A DNA stretch of 64,000 bases from Aralia elata (Eukaryota; Streptophyta; Magnoliopsida; Apiales; Araliaceae), in assembly GCA_034770075.1 (NCBI GenBank), contig CM068380.1, positions 40,933,533 to 40,997,532 of the forward strand, written 5' to 3'. The notes beneath the pieces are model-generated. The model made no database searches, had not been told where the DNA came from, and saw only the letters and a program-made list of their open reading frames with translations. Made by a program: the position numbers and the translations under genes. Below are positions 1-10,512 of this stretch, in pieces (within the stretch, counting starts at the first letter, position 1; each line of letters opens with the position of its first letter).

Positions 1-3000
1 AAGAAATTAGGGTTACCTCAGGAAGAGTTAGATTACCCCATGAATATAGAAATTGCGAATAGGGAGGCGATTCCTGTTAAGTTTGTCCACAAGAACTGTC
101 AGATAGATATTAAGGGTCATGTGACGACAGTAAACTTGATCCCAATTCGTCTTGGGGAGTTTGACGTCATTCTGGGAATGGATTGGTTGTTCAACCATGG
201 GGCAGTTATTGACTGTCAAAAGAAGTGTGTAAACCTTATGACTCCGTCAAAGGTAGTATTTTATGGCAGCAAGTCGCCTAGGCAAACGAGTTGTCTGACA
301 ATGATGTAGGCCAGAAAGATGTTGAGACAAGGGTGTGTAGGGTATCTAGCCTACATAGTTGATACCCGAAAGGTGGGTGCAAAACTGGAGGAGATACCAG
401 TAGTTAGGGATTTTGCGGACGTGTTTCCTGACGATTTGCCAGGATTACCGCCAGATAGGGAAATCGAGTTTGTAATTGATTTAGCACCGGGAACGGCCCC
501 TATATCGAAAGCCCCGTATCGAATGGCTCCGGTAGAAATGAAGGAGTTGATGGTGCAGCTGCAAGAGCTGCTAGATAAGAAGTATATTCAACCGAGCGTT
601 TCCCCGTGGGGAGCACCGGTATTGTTTGTTAAGAAGAAGGATGGGTCGATGCGTCTTTGCATTGATTATAGAGAGTTGAACAAGGTCACGATTAAAAACA
701 AGTATCCATTGCCAAGGATCGATGACCTGTTTGACCAACTGAAGGGAGCAAGATATTTTTCGAAAATAGATTTACGAAGTGGGTATCATCAATTGAAGGT
801 GAGAAAAGAGGACATACCAAAGACGGCGTTTCGAACCAGATATGGTCACTATGAGTTTTTGGTCATATCATTTGGTTTAACGAATGCGCCTGCAGCATTC
901 ATGGACTTAATGAATAGGGTGTTCAAACCATTTTTGGATAAATTTGTGGTGGTATTTATAGACGACATTCTGGTCTACTCCAAAACTCAAGAAGAAACAC
1001 GTGGAACATTTGAGGGTGACGCTGGAGGCGTTAAGGAAGGAGAAATTATATGCAAAATTTTCGAAGTGCGAATTTTGGTTGGAACGTGTTCAATTTCTTG
1101 GACATGTGATTGATAAAGACGGGATTTCGGTGGATCCAGCGAAAGTAGAAGCTGTGATGAACTGGGATCAGCCGAAGACACCGTCAGAAGTGAGGAGTTT
1201 CCTATGTTTGGCAGGATACTACCGACATTTTATTCAAGATTTCTCCAGAATCGCCACTCCGTTAACGAATTTAACAAGAAAATCAGTGAAGTTTGTTTGG
1301 ACGGAGAAGTGCGAAAAGAGTTTCCAAGAACTAAAGAAGAGACTAAGTTCGGCACCTGTGTTGTCTTTTCCAGATGATACAGGAAATTTTGTGGTGTATA
1401 GTGACGCATCACATAAAGGACTTGGTTGTCTGTTGATGCAGAATGGTAAGGTTATTGCATATGCATCGCGCCAACTAAAAGATTATGAAAAAGGGTATCC
1501 GACCCATGATTTGGAGTTAGCAGTCGTGGTGTTTGCTTTAAAAATTTGGAGGCACTATCTCTATGGGGAGAAGTGTGAAATATATACGGACCATAAAAGT
1601 CTGAAGTATATTTTCACGCAGAAGGATTTGAATATGCGGCAGAGGAGATGGATAGAATTGATCAAAGATTATGACTGTGAAATTCTATACCATCCAGGGA
1701 AGGCTAACGTGGTTGCTAACGCTTTGAGTAGAAAAGGTCGGGAGAGACTGTTTATGTTAACTGCTCAGGAGAAACTTGTGGCGGAAATGGCTAAGTTGGA
1801 ATTAGAGGTGAAAAATCTGGCAGAGCCTAATGAAAAGTTGTTCCAGATGGAAAATCAACCAACTTTGGTAGGAAAAGTCAAGGAAGCGCAACTTCACGAT
1901 GAGGAATGCGATAAGATTCGGCAAAGAGTACTTGAAGGTGAAGAGCTTAAATACAAAATTGATAATGAAGGGTTGCTGAGATTTGAAGGCAGAATTTGGG
2001 TACCGTCGGTATTGACAATCAGAGAGGAGATTTTAAACGAAGCTCACAGTTCACGATTTTCGGTTCACCCGGGAAGTACAAAGATGTACCAGGATCTTCG
2101 ACAACATTTTTGGTGGCCAAACATGAAAAGAGAGGTTGCTGAATGTGTTGCGAAATGTCTTACTTGTCAGAAAGTCAAAGCGGAGCATCAACGACCAAGT
2201 GGTTTGTTACAACCCTTGGAGATACCAGAATGGAAGTGGGAGCATATCACAATGGATTTTGTGGTAGGGCTTCCAACTACTCAGAAGGGATATGACGCGA
2301 TATGGGTCATAGTTGACAGATTGACGAAATCAGCTCATTTCTTGCCGATCAAAATCCGATTCACTTTGGATCAGTTGGCAAAATTATACGTCAAAGAGAT
2401 TATCTCAAGGCACGGAGTTCCAGTATCAATAGTATCAGATCGAGATCCACGATTTACATCAAAATTTTGGAGGAGTTTGCAAGCTTGTTTGGGAACGCAG
2501 TTGAGAATGAGTACAGCTTATCATCCTCAAACCGATGGCCAGAGCGAAAGAACAATTCAAACGTTAGAAGATATGCTTCGGGCGTGCGTTATGGATTTAA
2601 AAGGCAACTGGGATGATCATTTACCTCTGGTCGAATTTGCCTATAACAATAGTCATCACGCGAGTATCGGCATGCCGCCCTACGAAGCATTGTATGGAAG
2701 GAAATGCAGAACTCCATTATGCTGGGATGAGGTTGGTGAACGACGACTATTGGGACCCGAGTTGGTACAACAAACTGCTGAAATTGTCAAGGTAATAAGA
2801 GCCAGACTGATATCCGCTCAAGACAGACAGAAGAAGTATGCTAATCAACACCGACAAAATCGTGAATTTGAAGTCGGGAGTTTTGTGTTTCTCAAAGTAT
2901 CTCCCTGGAAGGGAAAGATCAGATTTGGTAAAAAGGGTAAACTCAGTCCGCGATTTATTGGACCCTTCGAAGTACTAAAAAGGGTGGGTGAGGTAGCTTA

Positions 3001-3292
3001 TGAGGTAGCACTACCTCCTGAGTTAAGCCATATTCACAATGTCTTCCACATATCGGTGCTACGACCATATAAGTTTGATTATAAACATGTCATAGAGTAT
3101 GAACCGATACAGTTTGAGCAAGATTTGTCTTATGAAGAAATACCTGTTCAGATAGTGGACAGGAAGGAGCAAGTACTTAGAAATAAAGTGATACCTTCTG
3201 TTAAGGTAATATGGAGGAACCACAGTGCTGAAGAAACAACGTGGGAACTCGAAGAGATAATGATGCAAAAGTTTCCCCAATTATTTGTTTAA
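1..3292 (+). pseudogene. Element A gag-pol fragment (PR-RT-RH-INT-chromodomain), broken
   Basis: Retroviral-type polyprotein that would process the proteins, copy element RNA and integrate the cDNA. Frame 1 starts in the protease C-terminus (IRLGEFDVILGMDWL near 150-188). An in-frame TAG at 307-309 follows. RT carries the FIDDILVYS active-site motif near 955-983. A one-base insertion near 994-1000 shifts the rest into frame 2. RNase H (YSDASHKGLG near 1400), the integrase HHCC zinc region (HPGSTKMYQ to CLTCQ, about 2066-2170) and the catalytic Asp region (SDRDPRF near 2440) follow. The C-terminus VIWRNHSAEETTWELEE resembles a chromovirus chromodomain. In the RNase H tail the expected ADALSR motif reads ANALSR. 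The stop is at 3290-3292. One nonsense change and one frameshift make it non-functional. Confidence 0.93.
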
Positions 3293-3303
3293 TCTTTATA
3301 TTG

Positions 3304-3402
3304 CAATTCTGGGGACAGAATCTTTGTAAGGAGGGGAGAATGTAACGGACGATTTGATTACGTTGCGATTCTTGGGACAGAATCCTTTTAAGGAGGGAAA
3401 GA
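3304..3402 (+). promoter_or_regulatory. Duplicated pre-PPT hairpin and polypurine tract of element A
   Basis: Two diverged copies of one module lie in tandem. Copy one has ATTCT-GGGGAC-AGAAT (3306-3321), then AAGGAGGGGAGA and TGTAACGGACG. Copy two has GATTCT-TGGGAC-AGAATC (3367-3384), then AAGGAGGGAAAGA, directly before the LTR at 3403. Only the second abuts the LTR, so it is the likely plus-strand primer. The first is a decoy-like PPT followed by an LTR-start look-alike. F has the same duplication; G has a single copy. Confidence 0.75.
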
Positions 3403-4497
3403 TGTAACGAATGCAATTTTTATGATTGAATAAAAATATTTATTGAGTTATATAAATATTTTTATTAATTTATAAATACCACCACAAATGAGGAAGTGTT
3501 TAATTTGTGTTTTACCAAACAAGGCCCTATGATCTTTGTTTGGAAATAATGGGTTATTTTATTTGTGTTTTACCAAACAAGCCTTAGTTAGAATAATGGA
3601 TTATTTCTGAATCAGTTTGCCAAACAAGCCTTATGGCTTTTGAAATTTTATAACTGATGATACGTTATTATTGTATTAAGTATCAGTTTTTATTTTGTTT
3701 TTAATTTGCATCAGTTTTATTTTTTTAAAAGAAAGTACGTCAGTTATAAAAAGAAAAGAAAGAAGAAGAACATCAGAGTTTGAGAGAAAAGAGAGAGCAG
3801 AGCTTGAGAATTTGAGAGTGGAGAAGAGAGAATTGAGAAAGAGCTTGTAATTTTAAAAGAATTCACCAAGTTCTTACAACAATTGAAGGTATAATTCCTT
3901 TTTCCTCTTGGTTTTATTCTACTGTATATAGTTTTAGTTACTGTATGTGAATTTAATTGCTAGCATATATGAATTATTTGATTATAGTTGTTGTAATTAG
4001 TAGTAATCATATGTTAGATGATTATATGATGATTTATAATCAATTTAGAGGTGTTAATTCATGAAAACATGATTTAGAGTGAAGTCTTTGTTTTTACAGA
4101 GTCTTATTTCATGTATGGTATATATATTTGATAATTGATGATCAATTAGATTATTAATTGGTAAATTGACTTTTGATTGTGCTAATATGATGAAAAATGA
4201 AAAGAATGTAATTTGAATGGATTAAAATGAGTGAAAGATGAGTTTACAGTGGTTGATTTTATTAAAATAACTAAAACATGAATATTTGGTTTTAACAGAG
4301 GATTTTTGGTTTTAAATTGATTGATTATGTGTTTTATAATGTTTAGGTTAGTTAGAAACATGTTGAGTAATTGTTTTCTAGCATATATGATGTCTGGGTA
4401 TATTTAGTTTGTGTACTGGATGGTAGAATTCGAAAAATTTGGCCAAATTTGGCCTAAGTTTTCACTGGTTCGCGAACTGGGGAAGACGACAATCAAG

Positions 4498-4646
4498 TCT
4501 ATCACCCCGGCGATAGAAATGAACTGATTTCTTCGCCCCAGCGACAGCGTCGCCCCGACGACAAAATTGTTAAGCATAACGTCGCCCCGGCGACTTCCTC
4601 GCCCCGACGACGATTTTGTTAAGCTTTTTCTCGCCCCGGCGAGAAA
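4498..4646. repeat. Cluster of six CGCCCCGGCG palindromes in A LTR
   Basis: Six copies of a CGCCCC(G/A)(G/A)CG-like core sit in an otherwise AT-rich LTR. The arms outside the core differ but pair with each other: TCTAT/ATAGA at 4498-4517, GT/AC at 4549-4562, GT/AC at 4581-4594, TTTCT/AGAAA at 4627-4646. Copies at 4533-4544 and 4599-4610 pair over one flanking base. The changing yet complementary arms suggest that pairing, not sequence, is kept. Confidence 0.85.
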
Positions 4647-4908
4647 CACTACTGTTTTAAAAAAAAATTTATTATTTTGTTTTCTGTTTTTGGAAGTTAT
4701 GATGCATAATTAAACTTATATTAATGTGACTAATGTATTACCAAGATGGTTGCTAAACTAGTATTTGTTGACTATGGTATGCTAAATGAGATAAAGAGCA
4801 AGCCTTAAATGCTTTTAATTTTGTGACTAATTATGTTGTCATTTTATAATTAAATGTTTAGGTTGTTTAAGGATCGTGAATTACTTAAATTTGTAATCTA
4901 CGCTTGAG

Positions 4909-5160
4909 GCAAGTTTTCCTCCCTTAAACTTGAAAGTTATTTATAGCAAGTTCCTTATCTCAACTTATTATTTTATGTTGAGCAAGTTTTCCTATTTTAA
5001 ACTTGTTATTTCATTTAAAGCAAGTTTATTTTTATTGAGCAAGCTTATTGACCTTAGCTTATTGATATTCAAGCAAGGTTACTATCATGATTATATACTC
5101 AAGTTTTATTCCAATCATTGTTTGTTATTCAAACTTCAAGTACAGTTTCTATTGAGCAAA
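4909..5160 (+). repeat. Degenerate CAAGTTT...AAACTTG hairpin array in A LTR
   Basis: Successive imperfect units contain GCAAGTTTTCCT and AAACTTG, which can pair as short stems (for example 4911-4932 and 4984-5007). They then drift to GCAAGCTT...AGCTT and GCAAGGTT. The same array occurs in both F LTRs (about 29500-29600 and 38140-38250) and, more diverged, in the G LTRs (about 41360-41530 and 50560-50720). Confidence 0.6.
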
Positions 5161-5350
5161 TTCTATTGATGATTTAGACTAGCAAACCCTTATTGATTCA
5201 GCTAGTCCTTAGTTGATGAATGTTTCAAAGACTTAGAGTATTTTCTATACTTATTCCAAGCCAAGTTCCTTTTGGTACGGATTCAGATGATAAACTGAGA
5301 TGAACAACCCTAATTTAGGGGATTACTTACGCGACAGCGTTAAAATGTTT

Positions 5351-5391
5351 GTGCACAATACATTGTACAAAGGGTTGATCCCCCTGAGTAC
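5351..5391 (+). other. Conserved LTR block (GTACAA-GGYTGATCCCC-GAGTAC)
   Basis: A block with TTGTACAAAGGGTTGATC followed by CCCCTGAGTAC. Related blocks occur at the same relative place in F (29163-29203 and 37811-37850, minus), G (41841-41884 and 51050-51084, plus) and in weaker form D (24979-25010, minus). The flanking sequence is much less similar between families, so the block looks conserved. The GTAC...GTAC ends suggest a paired structure. Function unknown. Confidence 0.6.
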
Positions 5392-5671
5392 GAGATGTTG
5401 GTCCATAGTCTATATGACTGTTAAAGGTTACAGTAGAAATACTTGTCAACCTAGGACATAGTTCGAGGTCTTTTTACCCTCAGATATAATATCTAAATCT
5501 TGAATTCTATATTTTTGGAATCAAGCATTCTAACGAGCTTTTAAACTTTGATCATTTATTGACTGAGATTCAGAAAATTATTATTCCTCAGTTGAAATCC
5601 ATTTCATATAAATATTATTGTTATCGTTCTTGTGAGCAATTGTTTGCTCACTCTTGCACTAATCATTGCAG

Positions 5672-5733
5672 CTAAGGTTGAGAAGTCGGACGAGCCGTCC
5701 ACGAGCAAAGGCAAGGGCAAGATGCATAAATAG
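5672..5733 (+). other. Micro-exon-like module in A LTR (Lys/Gly-rich tail)
   Basis: GCTCACTCTTGC, then a plant-type branch point CTAAT, then ATTGCAG at 5665-5671. After the AG comes CT plus 20 codons ending in TAG, reading KVEKSDEPSTSKGKGKMHK. Modules of the same length (62 nt) and phase occur in F and D, and one of 53 nt in G. Seen directly: shared acceptor-like context, shared frame, shared KGKGK and shared stop. Inferred: it is a last exon joined to an upstream exon not identified here. Confidence 0.55.
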
Positions 5734-5987
5734 CTAATGACCTGCTATTTACTTGATGATTATTTGTAACAAGACTTGTTTTAAATTATGTTTTATTCCG
5801 CATTGATGTATTAAGGTTAAGATAACCTGGGATTTGTTTGTTTAAGAGTTTGGAGATGTAACCCATTTGGGAAGATGTTTCTTTAAGTTTATTTAATTGT
5901 TATTTTATTGGGTAGTTAGTTTTGAATGTATGTTATAGTGAACACCAAATCAGTGGGAATTAAGTACCTGGATTTGGGGGTGTCACA

Positions 5988-7292
5988 AGAGAACTCCAGT
6001 ACTACCCGTCAAGATCTGGATTTTACTGAAGTTTTTCTCTCAACTTTCTTTTCTAAAATGGCTAGGGTTTTTCTTTCTTTTGGTCTCACGTACCTCAGAC
6101 TGCTGATATATCAGATATATATAGCGTCCAAAAAGTAATTAAACAAAACCCAAATCCTATTAGAAAAGTAAAATCCGAATTTATATATATTATATTTTAA
6201 TTAAGTCTTACTTAATTAATATACATATATACAAATTATCCTGTTAATTTAAATTCGTAATTTAAATACTATCAATCATATTGACATATTTAAATCCTTA
6301 CAATTTAAATTAATTTCTTTTTAATTACGTTCTAAGTGTGTGACCCTATAGGTTATTATTATATTGGCAATAATTTTAAAATCATATTATAAAATTATAA
6401 ATAGTGAATGGCATCTAGTAATGCATCATTGCTACCCAAATAATAATAAGATCGGTGACTCGATGCAACCTTTTCGTGACCAATGTTTCAATGTAATTTA
6501 ATCATTTTAACCTTGACATCCTAGATTAAACTCGAGTCATGGAATGTGTCATACTCTTCATAATTTAATCTGAGTTTTCTTGATCAATGAGTAGACTATA
6601 TGAAACAAATCACTATTTGAGCATGGCCATGCATTTCATAGTCCTACTCAATCAAGAGGCCTATGGATATCACCCCTAATATATAGGAGGGTTAAATTCC
6701 ATCTAGATCACTCATATTCCTCACACGATTCATGATATACCCAATAATCACCTTTATTGTCCACCCTATTAAAGGTGACCTTTGATGATATTAAAGTACA
6801 TAAATTCTCGTATAGTAATATAGTGATTTCAGGTCGGACGACCATTACATCATTGTCACTATGAGAATTGCTTATGACACTTTGCATAATGCTCCACGTA
6901 GAATTCTCATGATAGGTCTGTCCAGTACATTGTTCTTTAACATGTACCTATGCATTGACTTAATATCTCATATATTATTGACCAATGAGATTTGGCCATC
7001 AGTCAATCCACATATTAGTCTCAATGTTTCATTGTTGTCCCATTCTCAATGATACTCGACTAGGGACATTTAAGAGTAATGCTACTAATTAAAATTATAT
7101 AATCTCATGTTCAAGTCACACACTTGAAGCTATATAATTTGTATCATTATTCTAAGGACTTTTATTATGCTAACATTTATATAACACAGTAAATAAAGCC
7201 ATAATAAAATAATTCATTTATTCAATCAAATATCAAAAGAAATGTTAAGCAATTACATCAAATAATTGGCCTCTAGGGCATAAACTCTAACA
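5988..7292 (-). repeat. Element B 3' LTR, truncated by insertion of A
   Basis: Near-identical to 20666-21970. On the minus strand it starts TGTTAGAGTTTATGCCC at 7292. It stops at 5988, where A's LTR begins; by comparison with the other copy about 245 bp should lie beyond A. Small open frames here (5926-6138, 6861-7052) recur in the other LTR copy with no recognisable product and are not called as genes. Confidence 0.92.
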
Positions 7293-7305
7293 ATCTCCCA
7301 CTTGC
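7293..7305 (-). promoter_or_regulatory. Element B polypurine tract
   Basis: On the minus strand, GCAAGTGGGAGAT lies directly before the 3' LTR start TGTTAGAG. E has the same tract before its own LTR. Confidence 0.75.
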
Positions 7306-7306
7306 A

Positions 7307-8348
7307 CTAGAGCCAATCACTCATGTATCTAATACCCAGGGAACTAGTGTGACCTTCATGCTTCTGTTGTGATAAAGCCTTGGTCAGTGGATCTGCAATA
7401 TTATCATCTGTTGGCACTCCGCATATATGTACATCTCCTCTACCAATGATTTTCACGGATGAGATGGTACCGCCTAAGTATATGCTTGGATCGTTGGTGA
7501 GATCTAGGTTCCTTAGCCTGTGCAATGGCTCCATCATTATCATAGTATAGCTCAACTGGATCAACAATGGTTGGAACAACACCAAGTTCAGTGACGAACT
7601 TTTTAATCCATACAGCCTCCTTGGCCGCACTAGAAGCAGCAATATACTCAGTCTCTGTTGTAGAATCTGCTACTGTCTCTTGCTTCAAACTTTTCCAGCT
7701 AACAGCACCATCGTTAAGACAAAACACAAAACCTGATTGAGACTTATAGTCATCCATATCAGTCTGGAAACTAGCATCTGTGTAACCTTTTACTGCCAGT
7801 TCGTCTTCACCTCCATATACCAAGAATGAATCCTTAGTCTTTTTCAGGTACTTGAGGATATTTTTGACTGCTGTCCAGTGATCTTCACCTGGATTCGACT
7901 GGTATCTGCTCGTCATGCTCAAAGCATACGAGACATCCGGACGAGTACATATCATTACATATATGATAGATCCAATTGTCGAAGCATAAGGGATCTTTCT
8001 CATACACTCCTCATCATCTTGTGATTTAGGACATTGGGCCTTAGAGATCTTTACACCATGAGACATGGGTAAGTATCCTCTTTTTGCCTCTTGCATGCTG
8101 AACCGTTTCAGCACTTTATCAATATATGTACTTTGACTTAGGCCGAGCATTTTTCTCGATCTATCACGATTGATCTTGATACCTAAAATGTAGGTTGCAT
8201 CGCCCAAATCTTTCATGGAGAAACATTTTCCTAGCCATGTTTTTACAGCCTGTAAGGAAGGAATGTCATTCCCAATAATTAATATGTCGTCAACATATAA
8301 TACCAGGAATACAATGTGACTCCCACTAACCTTCTTATATACACAAGG
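7307..8348 (-). pseudogene. Element B RT C-terminal part and RNase H
   Basis: Starts at the solo-LTR junction with CVYKKVSG and runs through the copia RT active site LVLYVDDILIIGND (intact YVDD). The RNase H region follows (TDASFQTD, ADSTTETEYIAAS, DNDGAIAQAKEP). A one-base insertion near 7445-7455 breaks the frame after HLIRE. The remaining tail (GRGDVHICGVPTDDNIADP to MSDWL) is in another frame and stops at 7307. It continues the RT fragment at 10172-10512. Confidence 0.9.
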
Positions 8349-10166
8349 TGTTAGGTTTGTATATAACGCAAGCATGCAATCAAATTACATAAATAGGGCG
8401 GAAGCGCGATAAAATCGGATTTTAAAATTTTATACAAACCATCACCATGATCGATCTATGTGCTGAATTAACGATATAAACGAAAGAGAAAGAGAATAAG
8501 AATTATACCCTCGTAGATCAAAGCTTCCTCGGGTACAAGTTCAACTCCTAGTCCTTCGTGTTCTCCTCGAATTCCATCGATTAAATTCCTTTGCTTGATT
8601 AACATTAGCCACCCAAGTGTTTGGCCTCTAGAGGTGATCCACCAAGGAAGAATAGGTATTCAAGAAGTTGGGTGTTGGCAAAACCCTAATTTCTATCTCT
8701 ATAGAAATTGTAAGTACTCTCCACAATCTAATGCAAGAGTGTGTAACCTCAATCTATGATAAGACCCCTCTTATTTATAGATGTAGGAAAAACCTTTCCC
8801 TAAACTATTTAGGATTACGGTTTCTATTATAATTAAACTCCTTTAATTAATTATGCTCCTAATCCAATTAGGAATTCATGGGATAGTACTTCTATTAATT
8901 AATTCTCAATCCCTATTAGGAATTAAATAATAGTAATAGTAATAATAATAATAAGACTCCTCTTATTAATTTATATTTAATATTTCCAAAATATTAAATA
9001 ATAAATATTAAGCTATTTAATTTATTCTATCTCCATAGATTAAATTAAATACACTTAACTTATTATTACAATTATGCCATTTACTTCTTAAATAAATATT
9101 TTCCTTTTGCGGTGTGACCCTTTAGGTTCTCCATATTAAACCGGATGTGAATAAATCAATTAGAACAATTCTAATCTTATTTAAATAAATAAATTAAACT
9201 ATTTAATTCATTTAAATAAATAATATTTATTCTACAATAAGGGTAAGCCCTATTAGCGATCAACGACTTTCCAGATAATATAGATTTCAACATTAATCAC
9301 AAAGAACCTTTCAGTGCATAGTTACCGTACAATTCAATCCTTCTACCATACAACGTCCCAATTAAATATAAGACATGGATTTACTGTCAAGTCTTATTTT
9401 ATTTAATTATATGTATTTCGATTCCCAAATGCACAACTCTGATAATGCAAATTAGAAACTCCTTTCTAATTTCATTCTGCCTTGGCCAAGGACTACTGAG
9501 TTGTCATTTATCGAATCACATAGGACATTTCATCTTTTACTAGACGAGGTAGATTCTTTGTTGATCATTCATCTATCTCCATGTACAACTAATTATACCC
9601 AACCATACCCTTTGATATACCCAAAAGGTCTTAAGGGACATGTCAAAGTATAACTCATCATACATAAGATACTATGATGATCTCAAGTCCAAGGATCACT
9701 TGTACTACTATCACTATAGGAATTCCTATTGACAAGCGAGTAAAACTCCATTAGGTATTCCTTAGCGAGCCACGTTCAGTGAACTTATTCTCCAATAAGT
9801 ACCTACATACTAGCTTTAGTGTCTCCACACAAATGATTATGAGATCAATCATCCTCTTCTTAAGAGCAAGCAACGTATGTACTAATCTATCCGGATTCAC
9901 TAATCCCCTTTTTAGTAATCCAACGATTAGGAACAATTTTAGTTTGTGAGCTATCTTGAATTTAGATCTCATTAGCATGATCACCATCATGATTCTAAAA
10001 GCATTGCTTAAAACTATGGGTTTATCACATTTAATAAAACAACACTATGTAGATAATATAAAATGCCTTTTAAGAAAATCAATTCTTTTATTAATAAATG
10101 AATAAGATTACAAAGTATATGCTACATCATATCAAATATGATTGGCTTGTGTGCATACTACTTTCA
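8349..10166 (-). mobile_element. Solo LTR of the E copia family (1818 bp)
   Basis: Matches both E LTRs (26151-28011, 57362-59182) along its length, in the same orientation, with no internal region. Plus-strand ends are TGTTAGG and CTTTCA. It is flanked by a perfect 5-bp duplication CAAGG (8344-8348 and 10167-10171) and splits the B RT exactly at the EDEPC/VYKKVSG boundary. This structure is expected when recombination between two LTRs removes the rest of the element. Its AAT microsatellite is short compared with the E 3' LTR. Confidence 0.93.
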
Positions 10167-10171
10167 CAAGG

Positions 10172-10512
10172 TTCATCTTCATTTTTTATAAAGCCAAACT
10201 TTTTGACTGCTTCATCAAAACGAAGATTCCAACTCCGAGAGGCTTGCTTCAGTCCATAAATGGATCGCTGCAGCTTACATATCTTTCCAGCATCCTTTGG
10301 AGTGACAAAACCCTCAGGTTGTGTCATATACACATCCTCAAGGAGATTTCCATTAAGGAAAGCAGTTTTGACATCCATCTGCCAGATTTCGTAATCATAA
10401 AAGGCTGCAATAGCAAGTAAGATCCTGATGGATTTAACCATTGCCACTGGAGAAAAGGTTTCATCATAGTCAACACCTTGAACTTTTTTGAAACATTTTG
10501 CTACCAGTCGGC
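10172..10512 (-). pseudogene. Element B RT N-terminal fragment
   Basis: An RT piece between two insertions. On the minus strand it reads SRLVAKCFKKVQGVDYDETF, then SPVAMVKSIRILLAIAAFYD, IWQMDVKTAFLNG and IYGLKQASRSWNLRFDEA, all standard copia RT motifs. It ends at NEDEPC, where the solo LTR entered. The usual KGF reads KCF. It joins 16361 upstream (C removed) and 8348 downstream (solo LTR removed). Confidence 0.92.

Larger units (their letters stand above)
1..5987 (+). mobile_element. Element A: Ty3/gypsy chromovirus (Tekay/Del-like), 5' part outside window
   Basis: The window opens inside the protease of a gypsy polyprotein read on the plus strand. RT, RNase H, integrase, a chromodomain-like tail, a polypurine tract and a complete 3' LTR (3403-5987) follow. 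The gene order PR-RT-RH-INT is that of Ty3/gypsy, and the long LTR with TGTAACG...GTGTCACA ends fits Tekay/Del elements. The sequence right of the LTR (from 5988) matches the interior of the B-family LTR near 20666, so A inserted into B's 3' LTR. The left end and the target duplication partner lie outside the window. A, F and H share LTR sequence and form one family. Confidence 0.93.
3403..5987 (+). repeat. Element A 3' LTR (2585 bp)
   Basis: Starts TGTAACGA right after the polypurine tract and ends TGTCACA at the junction with B. The same start recurs at 62657, and both F LTRs match in reverse orientation. Within it are copies of an ACCAAACAAGGCC motif (about 3515-3635), one forming CCAAACAA...TTGTTTGG; a GC-palindrome cluster (4498-4646); a CAAGTTT hairpin array (4909-5160); a conserved GTACAA...GATCCCC block (5351-5391); and a micro-exon-like module (5672-5733). 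No promoter could be placed with confidence. Confidence 0.92.
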
